Shown here in pieces: positions 9,944 to 19,043 of a stretch of DNA of 64,000 nt; the stretch's first letter is position 1; every line of letters begins with the position of its first letter. A program made the position numbers and the translations under genes. The DNA lies in assembly GCF_013002715.1 (NCBI RefSeq), contig NZ_JABENB010000001.1:1736001-1800000 (forward strand), given 5' to 3'. Source of the DNA: Flexivirga aerilata (GTDB lineage Bacteria; Actinomycetota; Actinomycetes; Actinomycetales; Dermatophilaceae). Under the pieces are notes generated by a model that did not search any database, was not told where the DNA came from, and worked only from the letters and a program-made list of their open reading frames with translations.

Positions 9944-10989
9944 GTCTCTGGCTGGCCCTGCTCTTCCTGCTCGGCAACGCGTTCTTCGTCGGCGCCGAGT
10001 TTTCCGTCATGGCGGCGCGGCGCTCGCAGCTGGAGCCGCTGGCCGCTGCTGGCTCGCGGCGAGCGCGGCTGAGTCTTGAGGCGCTGGAGAACGTTTCGTC
10101 GTTGCTGGCCTGTGCGCAGCTCGGCATCACGGTCTGCTCGGTGCTGCTTGGTGCGGTCGCCGAGCAGGCGCTGGAGCACCTGCTGGAGCCGGCGCTCGAG
10201 GCGGTCGGCCTGCCGCATGGCGCGGTGGCCGCGATCGCCCTGCTGCTGGCCCTGCTGATCGTCGCCTATCTGCACGTGGTGGTCGGCGAGATGGTGCCCA
10301 AGAACCTCGCCATTGCCGGGCCCGACCGCGCCGCACTGCTGCTCGCGCCCGCCCTGCTGTGGGTCACCAAGGTGCTGCGGCCGCTCATCCGCGCCGTCGA
10401 GGCGATCGCGAAATTCGCCGTACGCCGACTCGGCGTGGAGCCGAAAGATGAAGCCACGTCGACGTTTTCGGCCGAAGAGGTCGAGCTGATCGTCGCCGAG
10501 TCACAGCGCGAGGGACTGCTCCAGGAGGAGCAGTCGGCGCGCGTGCAGGGCGCCCTGGAGTTTTCCGACCGGGTCGCGGCCGACGTCGCCGTACCCCTCG
10601 ACGAGCTGGTCACCCTGCACGTCGGCGCGACCCCCGAGGACGTCGAGCGACTCGTCGCCAAGCGTGGCTTCTCCCGCTTCCCGGTGCTCGACCGCACCGG
10701 CGTGATCGCCGGTTACGTGCACCTCAAGGACGTGCTCTATGCGACCGACGAGGCCTACAGCGAGCCGGTGCCCCCGCGCCGCATCCGCCGACTCGCGACC
10801 GTCGCACCCGACGACGAGGTCGAGGACGTGCTGCTCACCATGCAGCGCAGCGGCGCCCACCTGGCGCGCGTCGTCGACGCCGACGACGCGGTGCTCGGGG
10901 TCGTCTTCCTGGAGGACGTGCTCGAGGAACTGGTCGGCGAGGTCAGCGACGCGACCCAGCGACGGCCCTGGGTGGAGAGCGGACCGTGA
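9940..10989 (+). CDS. Hemolysin-family/CNNM-type membrane protein lacking the CorC_HlyC domain
   Basis: A 349-residue paralogue of the preceding gene. DUF21 membrane region (SLWLALLFLLGNAFFVGAEF at the N-terminus, then AAIALLLALLIVAYLHVVVGEM), a connector (EPKDEATSTFSAEEVELIVAES) and two CBS motifs (RFPVLDRTGVIAGYVHLKDV; VLGVVFLEDVLEELVGEVSD) are visible. The protein ends soon after the second CBS, so the CorC_HlyC domain of its partner is missing. This short-plus-long tandem arrangement is common in actinobacteria and suggests a heteromeric transporter or regulator, which is inference. The start ATG overlaps the upstream stop. Confidence 0.9.
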   Translation: MSLWLALLFLLGNAFFVGAEFSVMAARRSQLEPLAAAGSRRARLSLEALENVSSLLACAQLGITVCSVLLGAVAEQALEHLLEPALEAVGLPHGAVAAIALLLALLIVAYLHVVVGEMVPKNLAIAGPDRAALLLAPALLWVTKVLRPLIRAVEAIAKFAVRRLGVEPKDEATSTFSAEEVELIVAESQREGLLQEEQSARVQGALEFSDRVAADVAVPLDELVTLHVGATPEDVERLVAKRGFSRFPVLDRTGVIAGYVHLKDVLYATDEAYSEPVPPRRIRRLATVAPDDEVEDVLLTMQRSGAHLARVVDADDAVLGVVFLEDVLEELVGEVSDATQRRPWVESGP

Positions 10990-11098
10990 CCGCCCGCACA
11001 TGGCAGAAAGGGGAGGGCCGGGCAGCGGTGGCGTCCGCTCCCACGAGAGGACGAGGAACGGTATCGCCCACCGCTAGCCCGGCTGTCAGCGAGATGTG

Positions 11099-11593
11099 TC
11101 AGCTGGCATCGGTGGCTTGCTGGTGGTCGCCTCCTCTCTCCGGCGTCTGCGGTGTCGTGGTGGAGGTGACCACACGTTGGTCACCGGTTGATGAGTGCGC
11201 AACCTGGATGCGCCGGGGCTTGGCGCGCTCGTGCAACGGGATGGTCAGGTTGAGGACCCCGTTGTCATAGCTGGCCTCGATCCGCTCGGTGTCGATCTCG
11301 TCGCCGAGGCTGACTTGGCGACGGTAGACGCCGGCGAACCGTTCGCTGGCCAGCCACTGCACGTCGTGTTCGGGTGGGGGTGTGCGGTGAGCGGTGAGAG
11401 TCAGCACGCCGCGGTCGACGTTGACGTCGATGCTTCCGGGGTCCATGCCGGGCAGGTCGGCGTGGAGGACGTAATGGTCCTCCACCCGGTAGAGGTCGAT
11501 GGGCATGAACTGGGGTGATCGGGCCGAGCCGTCTCGCATACCCAACAGGTTGCGGGCGAGAGCGTCGAGATCAGAAATCGAGTCAGAGCGCAT
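11099..11593 (-). CDS. Hsp20/alpha-crystallin small heat-shock protein
   Basis: ATP-independent holdase chaperone, 164 residues. The alpha-crystallin domain spans about residues 35-130 (PIDLYRVEDHYVLHADLPGM, RGVLTLTAHR, ERFAGVYRRQVSLGDEID) and closes with a GVLNLTIPL strand. The C-terminal tail is Thr/Ser/Gln-rich. ATG at 11593 is the start because GGAGGT sits five bases upstream; an upstream in-frame TTG would place that site inside the gene. A CIRCE inverted repeat lies upstream at 11670-11696, so HrcA repression released by heat is likely. It resembles mycobacterial 18-kDa antigen-type proteins. Confidence 0.93.
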   Translation of the reverse strand: MRSDSISDLDALARNLLGMRDGSARSPQFMPIDLYRVEDHYVLHADLPGMDPGSIDVNVDRGVLTLTAHRTPPPEHDVQWLASERFAGVYRRQVSLGDEIDTERIEASYDNGVLNLTIPLHERAKPRRIQVAHSSTGDQRVVTSTTTPQTPERGGDHQQATDAS

Positions 11594-11669
11594 AGCAACC
11601 TCCAACGATCATGGGCTGCCTACCAGGTCACCCGGAGGCAACCGACTACGAATTCCTACGCCACCAAAA

Positions 11670-11696
11670 TTAGCACTCTTGCCCAGGGAGTGCCAA
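11670..11696 (-). promoter_or_regulatory. CIRCE operator (HrcA site)
   Basis: TTAGCACTC-N9-GAGTGCCAA matches the CIRCE consensus (TTAGCACTC-N9-GAGTGCTAA) at all but one position, with the exact 9-base spacer. It lies 76 bases upstream of the hsp20 start on the minus strand. HrcA control of this gene is therefore predicted. Confidence 0.85.
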
Positions 11697-11760
11697 GAGC
11701 TCGTTGCCGGCCGATGTCGGGAAGGCTGCTCCGCTCTGCTGCCATTTCCCAGGTGCGGGA

Positions 11761-11787
11761 GTGGGGCCCCGCACCGCGGGGCCCCAC
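11761..11787 (-). terminator. Perfect GC hairpin after the BNR-repeat gene
   Basis: GTGGGGCCCCGC, a 3-base loop and GCGGGGCCCCAC form a perfect 12-bp stem immediately downstream of the minus-strand gene ending at 11795. No T-tract follows, which is usual in high-GC actinobacteria. It may also block read-through towards hsp20. Confidence 0.65.
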
Positions 11788-11794
11788 CGGTGGA

Positions 11795-14641
11795 TCAGTT
11801 GATCCGGTTGACGTAGACGCCGCGGCCGTGGGTGGCGGCATACAGCCGCTTGCCCGAGTCGTCGAGCGTCAGCCCGTAGACGGCCACCTGCGGCATCGCC
11901 GGCGTCGCCATCCACGACGTGCCGCCCGCCGGCCGGGTGAGCACGCCGAAGTCGGTGCCGATGTAGATCGCACCGGTCCGCCAGTCGCGCTGCACCCCGG
12001 TCACCGGCTGGTCGCCCAGGTCGGACGAGATGTCCTTGCTGGTGATCGTCTTGGTCGCCGGGTTGTAGGTGACGTCGTAGACGTGACCGCCCGCGGCATA
12101 CGCCGAGTAGCCGCTGTAGCTGACGATCGCGTGATACGGGTTGGCGGGGTCGAGCGAGATGCCGGAGATGAAGCGCGTCGGCAGCGCGTCACCAATTGCG
12201 GTCTTGTCCAGCCGCGTGTAGCTGACCGCGTTCGCGTCGGCCGCATTGGCGTTCTCGCTGATGAACAGCCGGCCGCGGCGCGTCGCCGCCCACATGACGT
12301 TGGTCTTGCGCTGGGCGTGCACGACGCTCACCACGTAGTTGCCGGCGCCGGCGTTGTCCGCGCCGTATGCCGACCCGGACAGGTCGCCCTTCGCCCCGCC
12401 GAGCGGCACGAAGTCACCACAGGTGATGGTGAAGTCGCCGGTCTGCTCGTTGCAGTGCTTGTCCAGGTCGGCCTGGTTGCCGCCGTTGTCGGTCGTGCGG
12501 AAGACGTGCTGCAGACCGGCATACACGGTGCCCGGGGCGGTCTTGTCGGCCTCCACCGGGATGTAGAACGACGACGACTCGCCACTCGCCAGCAGCGGGT
12601 CGGCGATCCAGTCCCACCCGGTCGCGCTGGAGCCGTGGAAGTTCACGTCCATCTGCGGGTTGTAGTAGGTGTGGAAGCGGATGTTGGTGTTCGCCGGGTT
12701 GATGGCGGAGTTGCCGCCGTCGCCGCCGACCGTCTCGGCCCACCCGCCGGGGTAGTCCGACTCCCACGTGCCGTTGTCCTGCGTGCCGCCCTGGACGATG
12801 CCGCCCTGAGTCGAAATCGACTGGTACTGAAGGGTTTGCAGTCCCTGGTTGACCTGCCGGTTGCTGGTCGGGATCGCGCTCAGCCAGCGCTTGCAGTTGG
12901 CCAGGTCGGTGGCGCCGAGACCGCGCGTGTTGCAGTCGGCCGACTTGTCGACGAACGGGCCGCTCTCCACCGTGACACCGCCGTCGTCGGTCGCCACCCA
13001 GCTGTTCGGGTTGTTCGGGAAGAACGCAAACCCGTGCTGGTCGGGGTGCAGACCGTTGTTCGACACGTCGTTGGTCATGTCGGTGAAGGACACGCCGGCG
13101 TTGGTCGAGCGCACGATCGCCCGGCCGTTGCTCGGCTGGTGCGCGGTGAAGATCTCGTCGTAGTTCATCGAACCCGACAGCGCCACGGTGTTCGGCTGGC
13201 CCTTCGGCGTGGTGACCACCATGTCGTAGCTGCACTGGCCCTGACAGAAGTTGTAGCTGTCGTAACCGGTGCTGGTCTTGTCGGGCGAGCTCAGCTCGGT
13301 CCACGCCGGCGTCGCGGCCTGCGCGTCGTCGGTGCGCAACAGCCCGGCCACCGAGCTCTTGTAGCGCGTCGCGTCACCGAGGTAGATGCGCGTCTTGCCG
13401 CCGACGCTCGTCGCGTCGAACTCGATGCGGCTGCTCGGTGAGGTGGTGAGCGAGCCGGGCGTGCTGATCGTGTAGATCCTGCTGTATGCCGTGTCGCCCG
13501 CCGCGCGCCGGTAGAGGCCGTAGTCGCTCACGCTGGCGTAGGTGACCTTCGGGTCGTTCGGGTCGAACTCGACCTTGGTGACACCGCCCCGGAAGAAGTC
13601 GTTGCCGTTGGCCGACGCCGGGTTGACCGCGTCCTGCTGCTCCTTGATGACCTGCGTCCAGGTCGCGCCGCCGTCGGTGGACTCGAAGAGGCCGACCGGC
13701 GGTGCGCCCGGCGGGGTGTAACGGCCGCCGTTCACCGACGACGAGCCGTGCCGGCCGACCTGGGTGCCGACCAGCAGGTGCTCGCTGTTGGTCGGGTCGA
13801 CCGCGACCGTCGCGACGCTGCGGTCCTGGCCGTACTGGTGGAAGCCCTTGACCTCCGACCACGTCGAGCCGCCGTCGGTGGACTTGAACAGGCCGACGCC
13901 CGCCTCGCTGTCGGAGGAGCCGTTGGGTTCGCCGGTGCCGGCATACAGCACCCCACCGGAGAGGGTGAGGGTGCCGATCGCCTGGCTCGGCAGGCTGTCG
14001 CTCACCGGGTGCCAGTTGGGCGTGGCCGCGGTGATGTCGTCGGTCTTCCACACGCCGCCGCCCGCCGAGCCGATGTAGGCGGTTTTGCCGTTCGGGTCGA
14101 TGACCACCGACGTGGTGCGGCCGCTCACCTGGCTTGGCTTGCCGGTGTAGGTGACCTCGGCGGGCACGGTGCCGGTGGTGTTGGGCAGCAGCGTCCAGAC
14201 GCCGAGCCCGGGAGGGGCACCGTTGCCGTTCCGCGCGATCGCCTGGAACTGCGCGCGGCTGGCGTTGCTCTGCGCTGCGGCGATGGTCGTGCGCGGGAAC
14301 GCCTGGTTCTCGTAGGTCTCCTGGTTGGGGCCGCTCACGACCTCGCCGCTGCCGCCGTCCTTCTTCTCCATGATCACCGACAGCGCCTGCGAGTGCCGGT
14401 TGATCTTCTTGTGCTCCTTGGCAAACTCGTGCAGGCTCTCGCCGCCGCCGTCGTGCTCGCCACCCAGCGCTTCCTTCACCTTCTCCGGGCCGCCCACGGC
14501 GACGACGGTGACGCCGCCCGCGGCGACGAGCGCGAGCGCGGCTCCGCCGGCGATCAGCGCGGTCCGGGTGGTGCGGCGGGGGCGGCGCTTGGGCGGCGTG
14601 GCGTTCTCAGGCTTGGGGGACTCAGGATTGGACGCGGTCAC
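11795..14641 (-). CDS. Large membrane-anchored Asp-box (BNR/sialidase-fold) repeat protein
   Basis: A 948-residue protein with a basic N-terminus (KRRPRRTTRTALIAGG) and a single hydrophobic segment (about 28-50), so it is probably anchored by or exported through this helix. A charged linker follows. The bulk is beta-propeller-like with repeated Asp-box phrases: STDGGSTWSEV, STDGGATWTQV, STNAGVSFTDM and TDDGGVTVESG. The last 60 residues contain DWRTGAIYIGTDFGVLTR and LYAATHGRGVYVNRIN, typical of VPS10/sortilin and xyloglucanase-type propellers. GTG start with GGAGG six bases upstream. No catalytic residues could be assigned, so it may be a carbohydrate-binding or scavenging surface protein rather than a hydrolase. 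No partner genes are nearby. Confidence 0.82.
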   Translation of the reverse strand: MTASNPESPKPENATPPKRRPRRTTRTALIAGGAALALVAAGGVTVVAVGGPEKVKEALGGEHDGGGESLHEFAKEHKKINRHSQALSVIMEKKDGGSGEVVSGPNQETYENQAFPRTTIAAAQSNASRAQFQAIARNGNGAPPGLGVWTLLPNTTGTVPAEVTYTGKPSQVSGRTTSVVIDPNGKTAYIGSAGGGVWKTDDITAATPNWHPVSDSLPSQAIGTLTLSGGVLYAGTGEPNGSSDSEAGVGLFKSTDGGSTWSEVKGFHQYGQDRSVATVAVDPTNSEHLLVGTQVGRHGSSSVNGGRYTPPGAPPVGLFESTDGGATWTQVIKEQQDAVNPASANGNDFFRGGVTKVEFDPNDPKVTYASVSDYGLYRRAAGDTAYSRIYTISTPGSLTTSPSSRIEFDATSVGGKTRIYLGDATRYKSSVAGLLRTDDAQAATPAWTELSSPDKTSTGYDSYNFCQGQCSYDMVVTTPKGQPNTVALSGSMNYDEIFTAHQPSNGRAIVRSTNAGVSFTDMTNDVSNNGLHPDQHGFAFFPNNPNSWVATDDGGVTVESGPFVDKSADCNTRGLGATDLANCKRWLSAIPTSNRQVNQGLQTLQYQSISTQGGIVQGGTQDNGTWESDYPGGWAETVGGDGGNSAINPANTNIRFHTYYNPQMDVNFHGSSATGWDWIADPLLASGESSSFYIPVEADKTAPGTVYAGLQHVFRTTDNGGNQADLDKHCNEQTGDFTITCGDFVPLGGAKGDLSGSAYGADNAGAGNYVVSVVHAQRKTNVMWAATRRGRLFISENANAADANAVSYTRLDKTAIGDALPTRFISGISLDPANPYHAIVSYSGYSAYAAGGHVYDVTYNPATKTITSKDISSDLGDQPVTGVQRDWRTGAIYIGTDFGVLTRPAGGTSWMATPAMPQVAVYGLTLDDSGKRLYAATHGRGVYVNRIN

Positions 14642-14860
14642 AACAGACCTCCAGGGGACATCCGAAATTGCTGCTCGGGGGTAAGCAGCGACCGAAGCGT
14701 AGGACCGCGATGGGTCCGATGGGGCCGTTACGACCTTGCTGGGTGTTCAACTGCGACGAGGTCGCGCGGGGAGGGCGCTGACCTGGGAAAACGCTGCTTG
14801 TTGCTCGGGTGGTTGCTGTATGCCGGCTGGGTTGCGGTACCGCCACAAAGCTGGGGTTTC

Positions 14861-15034
14861 GTACCCCCGTCGGCGCCTCGTCCGACCTCGTTCCTCGGTC
14901 GTGCGAGCCGCCTGTTACTTCTGCCGGGGGTACAAAAAAACCAGCCGCAAGCTGCTGGATGCGCCCCCGTCGGCGCCTCGTCCGACCTCGTTCCTCGGTC
15001 GTGCGAGCCGCCTGTTACTTCTGCCCGGGGGTAC
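14861..15034. repeat. 100-bp-period duplication downstream of tRNA-Arg
   Basis: The 434-base gap 14642-15075 has no gene. Two copies of a 57-bp block (14869-14925 and about 14969-15026, beginning GTCGGCGCCTCGTCCGACC and ending CTGTTACTTCTGCC) are spaced exactly 100 bases apart. Each is preceded by CCCCC and followed by GGGGGTAC and an A-run, then by AGC(A)AGCTGCTGGAT-like sequence. The unit thus carries the tRNA 3' end plus terminator sequence. It looks like a local duplication of the tRNA terminator region. Nothing else is seen in the gap. Confidence 0.8.
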
Positions 15035-15084
15035 GAAAAAATGATCCAGCAGCAAGCTGCTGGATCATTTTTTCGTACCCCCGG
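15025..15084. terminator. Bidirectional terminator in a 29-bp perfect inverted repeat abutting tRNA-Arg
   Basis: Arms 15025-15053 and 15056-15084 are perfectly complementary around a 2-base centre. The core is TGATCCAGCAGC/GCTGCTGGATCA flanked by A6 and T6, a textbook intrinsic terminator usable in both directions. The outer arm CGTACCCCCGG is part of the tRNA 3' acceptor end, so the palindrome runs into the tRNA gene. Confidence 0.85.
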
Positions 15085-15147
15085 CAGGATTCGAACCTGC
15101 GCTCCCGCCTCCGGAGGGCGGTGCTCTATCCCCTGAGCTACGGGGGC
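15076..15147 (-). tRNA. tRNA-Arg (anticodon CCG)
   Basis: The minus strand folds as a tRNA: acceptor GCCCCCG/CGGGGGT with discriminator A, D arm GCTC...GAGC, anticodon stem CCGCC/GGCGG with loop CTCCGGA (anticodon CCG, reading CGG), and T arm GCAGG-TTCGAAT-CCTGC. Position 1-72 is a G-U pair. The length is 72 without an encoded CCA. It is close to the actinobacterial tRNA-Arg(CCG). Confidence 0.95.
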
Positions 15148-15260
15148 GTGCGGCGAACCGCGCTGAGCCACGTTATCAGCCGCCGGGCCCCCGCTCCGAA
15201 TCGGCGAGGCCCGGCCGCCCATCCGCCGGACGACCCGCCATGACGCAGGTCGCCCCGCCG

Positions 15261-15266
15261 TATCGT
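15261..15266 (+). promoter_or_regulatory. -10 box implying a leaderless lysA transcript
   Basis: TATCGT ends seven bases before the GTG at 15274, and no Shine-Dalgarno sequence is present. This spacing puts the transcription start on or next to the start codon. Confidence 0.5.
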
Positions 15267-15273
15267 GTCGCCC

Positions 15274-16641
15274 GTGACTTCCAGCCCCGACCTGCAGCAG
15301 GCGACCGCGGCCGACGTGTGGCCCGCGGGCCTCACCCGCGACGCCGACGGCGCGCTCGCGCTGCGCGGCCGTCCGCTGACGGAGCTGGCCGCGGACTATG
15401 GGACACCGGCATACCTGATCGATGTCGAGGACCTGCTGACCCGCGCGCGCAGCTTCCGGGACGAGTTCGCTGCCGCGTTCGCCGCGATCGGCACCCGGTG
15501 CGACGTGTTCTACGCGGGCAAGGCGTTCCTCGCGACCCCGCTGGTCCGGCTGCTCGACGCCGAGCAGCTCAACCTCGACGTCTGCACCGGCGGCGAGCTC
15601 GCGGTCGCGGCGAAGGCCGGCTTCCCGGGCGACCGCATCGGGATGCACGGCAACAACAAGTCGGTCGCCGAGATCGACGCGGCGCTCGACTACGGCGTCG
15701 GCCGCATCATCGTCGACTCCTTCGACGAGATCGACCGGGTCGCGGCGTCCGCCGAGCAGCGGGGCATCCGGGCCAGGGTGATGCTGCGGGTCAAGACCGG
15801 CGTGGAGGCGCACACCCACGAGTTCATCGCGACCGCGCACGAGGACCAGAAGTTCGGCTTCTCGCTCGACGGTGGGGAGGTTGCCGAGGCGGCGGCGCGG
15901 GTGCTCGCCCGCCCGGATGCGTTGGAACTGCTCGGTTTTCACTCCCACATCGGCTCCCAGATCTTCGAGTCCGACGGCTTCGCGGTCGCCGCGCAGCGGC
16001 TGATCACCCTGCAGCTGCAGGTGGCCCGCGACCAGGGTGTCACGCTGCCGGAGCTCGACCTCGGCGGCGGTTTCGGCATCGCCTACCTCCCGAGCGACAC
16101 CCCGCTCACCGAGGCGCAGATGGCCGGCCGGCTCGCCGCGATCGTCCGCGACGCCTGCGCCGAGGCCGGTATGCCGGTCCCGCGGGTCTCCATCGAGCCC
16201 GGTCGCGCCATCGTCGGCCCTGCCGGCATCACGCTCTACGAGGTGGGCACGGTCAAGCCGGTGCAGGCCACCGACACCCTGGTGCGCACCTACGTCTCCG
16301 TCGACGGCGGCATGAGCGACAACCCGCGGCCGGCGCTCTATCAGGCCGATTACGCTGCGGCGCTTGCCAATCGGGCCGGTGGCAACACTGATCTGCTGGC
16401 CCGCGTGGTCGGCAAACACTGCGAGTCGGGGGACATCGTGGTCCGGGAGGCGCAGCTGCCCGCGGACACCGCACCCGGCGACCTGCTCGCGGTCGCGGCG
16501 ACCGGCGCCTACTGCCGGTCACTCGCCAGCCAGTACAACCACGTCCCCCGGCCGCCCGTGCTCGCGGTGGTCGACGGCGACGTGCGCACCTGGCTGCGAC
16601 GCGAGACGATCGACGACCTGTTGGCCCTGGAGGGGGAGTAG
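15274..16641 (+). CDS. lysA: Diaminopimelate decarboxylase
   Basis: PLP enzyme that decarboxylates meso-diaminopimelate to L-lysine in the last lysine step. 455 residues, normal length. The PLP lysine lies in FYAGKAFLA near residue 83. Other family signatures are HSHIGSQIF, LDLGGGFGIAY, SIEPGRAIVGPAG, the substrate-contact CESGD near the C-terminus and GAYCRSLASQYN. GTG 15274 is preferred because a TATCGT box lies seven bases upstream (leaderless); an alternative GTG three codons earlier cannot be excluded. It is followed by hom eight bases after its stop, giving an aspartate-family operon lysA-hom-thrC-thrB. Confidence 0.95.
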   Translation: MTSSPDLQQATAADVWPAGLTRDADGALALRGRPLTELAADYGTPAYLIDVEDLLTRARSFRDEFAAAFAAIGTRCDVFYAGKAFLATPLVRLLDAEQLNLDVCTGGELAVAAKAGFPGDRIGMHGNNKSVAEIDAALDYGVGRIIVDSFDEIDRVAASAEQRGIRARVMLRVKTGVEAHTHEFIATAHEDQKFGFSLDGGEVAEAAARVLARPDALELLGFHSHIGSQIFESDGFAVAAQRLITLQLQVARDQGVTLPELDLGGGFGIAYLPSDTPLTEAQMAGRLAAIVRDACAEAGMPVPRVSIEPGRAIVGPAGITLYEVGTVKPVQATDTLVRTYVSVDGGMSDNPRPALYQADYAAALANRAGGNTDLLARVVGKHCESGDIVVREAQLPADTAPGDLLAVAATGAYCRSLASQYNHVPRPPVLAVVDGDVRTWLRRETIDDLLALEGE

Positions 16642-16648
16642 TCAAAAC

Positions 16649-17950
16649 ATGGCGAAGGACATGGCAGAGCCGTTGAAGGTGGCCCTGCTCGGTTGCGGTG
16701 TGGTGGGCAGTGCGGTCGCCCGGCGGCTCGTCGACGACGCGTCGGACCTGGCCGCCCGGGTCGGCGCGCCGCTCGAACTCATCGGCGTCGCGGTGCGCGA
16801 CCTCGACAAGCCGCGCCCCGCGTCGGGCGTGCCGCAGGACCTGTTGACCACCGACGCGGAGGCGCTGGTGGCCAAGGCCGACCTCGTGGTCGAGCTGATG
16901 GGCGGCATCGAGCCGGCCCGGTCGCTGCTGCTGCGAGCCATCGACCACGGCGCGAGCGTGGTGACCGCCAACAAGGCGCTGCTCGGCGCCGACGGCCCGC
17001 AGCTCTACGAGGCAGCCGACGCCCGCGGTGTGGACCTGTCGTTCGAGGCGTCGGTCGCCGGCGCGATCCCGCTGCTGCGGCCGCTGCGCGAGTCGCTCGC
17101 CGGCGACTCGGTGCAGCGGGTGATGGGCATCGTCAACGGCACCACCAACTTCATCCTCGACAAGATGGACCGCACCGGAGCCGCCCTGGCCGACGTGCTC
17201 GCCGAGGCGCAACAACTCGGGTATGCCGAGGCCGACCCGACAGCTGACGTCGAAGGCCACGATGCGCAGGCCAAGGCCGCGATCCTCGCCTCCCTCGCCT
17301 TCCACACCCGCGTCTCGACCGGTGACGTGCACTGCGAAGGCATCATGGGCATCACCGCCGACGACATCCGCGACGCCCGCAAGATCGGCTGCACGGTCAA
17401 GCTGCTCGCGATCTGCGAGCGCACCGCCGACGGCGTGAGCGCGCGCGTGCACCCGACGCTGGTGCCGCGGTCGCATCCGCTCGCGTCGGTGCGCGAGGCG
17501 TTCAACGCGGTCTTCCTCGAGACCGAGCTCGCGGGGGAGCTGATGTTCTACGGCCAGGGTGCCGGTGCGCAGCCGACGGCGTCGGCGGTGCTCGGCGACC
17601 TGGTCCAGGCGGCCCGGCACAAGGTCGACGGCGGTCGCGGGCCGGGGGAATCGGCATACGCCGCCCTGCCGATCCTGCCGATCGACCAGGCGCGCACCAG
17701 CTACTTCATCCGCCTGGACGTGCTGGACCAGCCGGGGGTCCTCGCGCGGGTCGCGAATGTGTTTGGCAATCAAGGGGTTTCGATCGAAAGCATGCGTCAG
17801 GGGGTCGTCCGGTCGGAGGACGGCCTGGCGATGCTGCAGATCGTGACCCATCAGGCGACCGATGCGGCGCTGGCCCGCACGGTCGAAGGACTGCAGGCTG
17901 CCGACGACGTGCACGAGGTCGCGTCGGTGCTGCGCGTGGAAGGTATGTGA
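16649..17950 (+). CDS. hom: Homoserine dehydrogenase
   Basis: NAD(P)H-dependent reduction of aspartate semialdehyde to homoserine, the branch point to threonine and methionine. 433 residues. The Rossmann motif is GCGVVGSAV at the N-terminus. Catalytic-domain signatures include [38 protein letters not shown] and [12 protein letters not shown]-terminal ACT domain (about 350-433, [20 protein letters not shown]) predicts allosteric feedback, by threonine in relatives. ATG 16649 has GGAGGGGGAG just upstream. Its stop overlaps the ATG of thrC (ATGTGATG region), so the genes are coupled. Confidence 0.95.
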   Translation: MAKDMAEPLKVALLGCGVVGSAVARRLVDDASDLAARVGAPLELIGVAVRDLDKPRPASGVPQDLLTTDAEALVAKADLVVELMGGIEPARSLLLRAIDHGASVVTANKALLGADGPQLYEAADARGVDLSFEASVAGAIPLLRPLRESLAGDSVQRVMGIVNGTTNFILDKMDRTGAALADVLAEAQQLGYAEADPTADVEGHDAQAKAAILASLAFHTRVSTGDVHCEGIMGITADDIRDARKIGCTVKLLAICERTADGVSARVHPTLVPRSHPLASVREAFNAVFLETELAGELMFYGQGAGAQPTASAVLGDLVQAARHKVDGGRGPGESAYAALPILPIDQARTSYFIRLDVLDQPGVLARVANVFGNQGVSIESMRQGVVRSEDGLAMLQIVTHQATDAALARTVEGLQAADDVHEVASVLRVEGM

Positions 17951-19038
17951 TGGCCCAACAGTGGCGCGGTGTGATCCGCGAGTATGCCGACCGTCTCCCG
18001 TTGTTGCGCGACGCTCCCGTCGTCACGCTCGGCGAGGGCGGCACGCCGCTGATCCACGCCGACTATCTCAGCGAGCTGGTCGGGGCAGAGGTCTACGTGA
18101 AGTACGAAGGCCTCAACCCGACGGGTTCGTTCAAGGACCGCGGCATGACCGCCGCGATGTCGATGGCCGCGAAATCCGGTGCGAAGGCAGTGATTTGCGC
18201 ATCGACCGGCAACACGTCGGCGTCGGCCGCGGCATACGCCATCAAGGCCGGCATGACGTGTGGCGTCCTCGTGCCCGAGGGCAAGATCGCGATGGGCAAG
18301 CTCGCGCAGGCGATCGCGCACGGCGCCGAGCTGCTGCAGGTCGAGGGCAGTTTCGACGACTGCCTGACCGTGGCGCGCAAGGTGGCCGAGTCCTACCCGG
18401 TCGAGCTGGTCAACTCGGTCAACCCGGCCCGCATCGAGGGCCAGAAGACCGCCGCCTTCGAGATCATCGACGTGCTCGGGGACGCGCCCGACATCCACTG
18501 CCTGCCGGTCGGCAACGCCGGCAACATCACCGCCTACTGGAAGGGCTACCGCGAATCCGCAGCGCTCGCAGCGGATTCCGACGGGCACGCCACCAAGGCG
18601 CCGCAGATGTGGGGCTTCCAGGCCGAGGGGGCCGCACCGATCGTCAAGGGCCACCCGGTGGATGAGCCGGACACCGTCGCCACCGCGATCCGCATCGGCA
18701 ACCCGGCATCCTGGCGGCAGGCGCTCGCGGCACGCGACGAGTCGTCCGGGCTGATCGACGCGGTCACCGACCGGCAGATCCTCGACGCGCACCGCGTCAT
18801 CTCCAGCAGGGAGGGCATCTTCGTCGAGCCCGGGTCGGCCGCCAGCATCGCCGGCCTGCTGATGATGCACGCGCGCGGCGACATCCCGGCCGGCGCGACC
18901 ATCGTCTGCACGGTGACCGGCCACGGGCTGAAGGACCCGCAGTGGGCGCTCCGCAACGCCGACGGCGAGGACGTGCAGCCGACCCGCATCCCGGTCGACG
19001 CCGTCACCGCCGCCCGCGCCCTCGGTCTCGAAGACTGA
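17950..19038 (+). CDS. thrC: Threonine synthase
   Basis: PLP enzyme converting O-phosphohomoserine to threonine; 362 residues, matching the short actinobacterial class. The PLP lysine is in [14 protein letters not shown] (about residue 60). Further signatures are [20 protein letters not shown], the phosphate-binding [12 protein letters not shown] (about 180-192), and [14 protein letters not shown]. The start ATG 17950 shares a base with the hom stop codon. It lies between hom and thrB in the usual hom-thrC-thrB order. Confidence 0.96.
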   Translation: MAQQWRGVIREYADRLPLLRDAPVVTLGEGGTPLIHADYLSELVGAEVYVKYEGLNPTGSFKDRGMTAAMSMAAKSGAKAVICASTGNTSASAAAYAIKAGMTCGVLVPEGKIAMGKLAQAIAHGAELLQVEGSFDDCLTVARKVAESYPVELVNSVNPARIEGQKTAAFEIIDVLGDAPDIHCLPVGNAGNITAYWKGYRESAALAADSDGHATKAPQMWGFQAEGAAPIVKGHPVDEPDTVATAIRIGNPASWRQALAARDESSGLIDAVTDRQILDAHRVISSREGIFVEPGSAASIAGLLMMHARGDIPAGATIVCTVTGHGLKDPQWALRNADGEDVQPTRIPVDAVTAARALGLED

Positions 19039-19043
19039 ATCCC

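Noticed and set aside
16642..16648. Threonine attenuator or T-box before hom
   Set aside because: Only seven bases separate lysA and hom and no leader peptide or T-box sequence is visible upstream of lysA.
16364..16648. N-terminal extension of homoserine dehydrogenase into lysA
   Set aside because: The open frame overlaps lysA; ATG 16649 has a strong ribosome binding site and begins just before the Rossmann motif.
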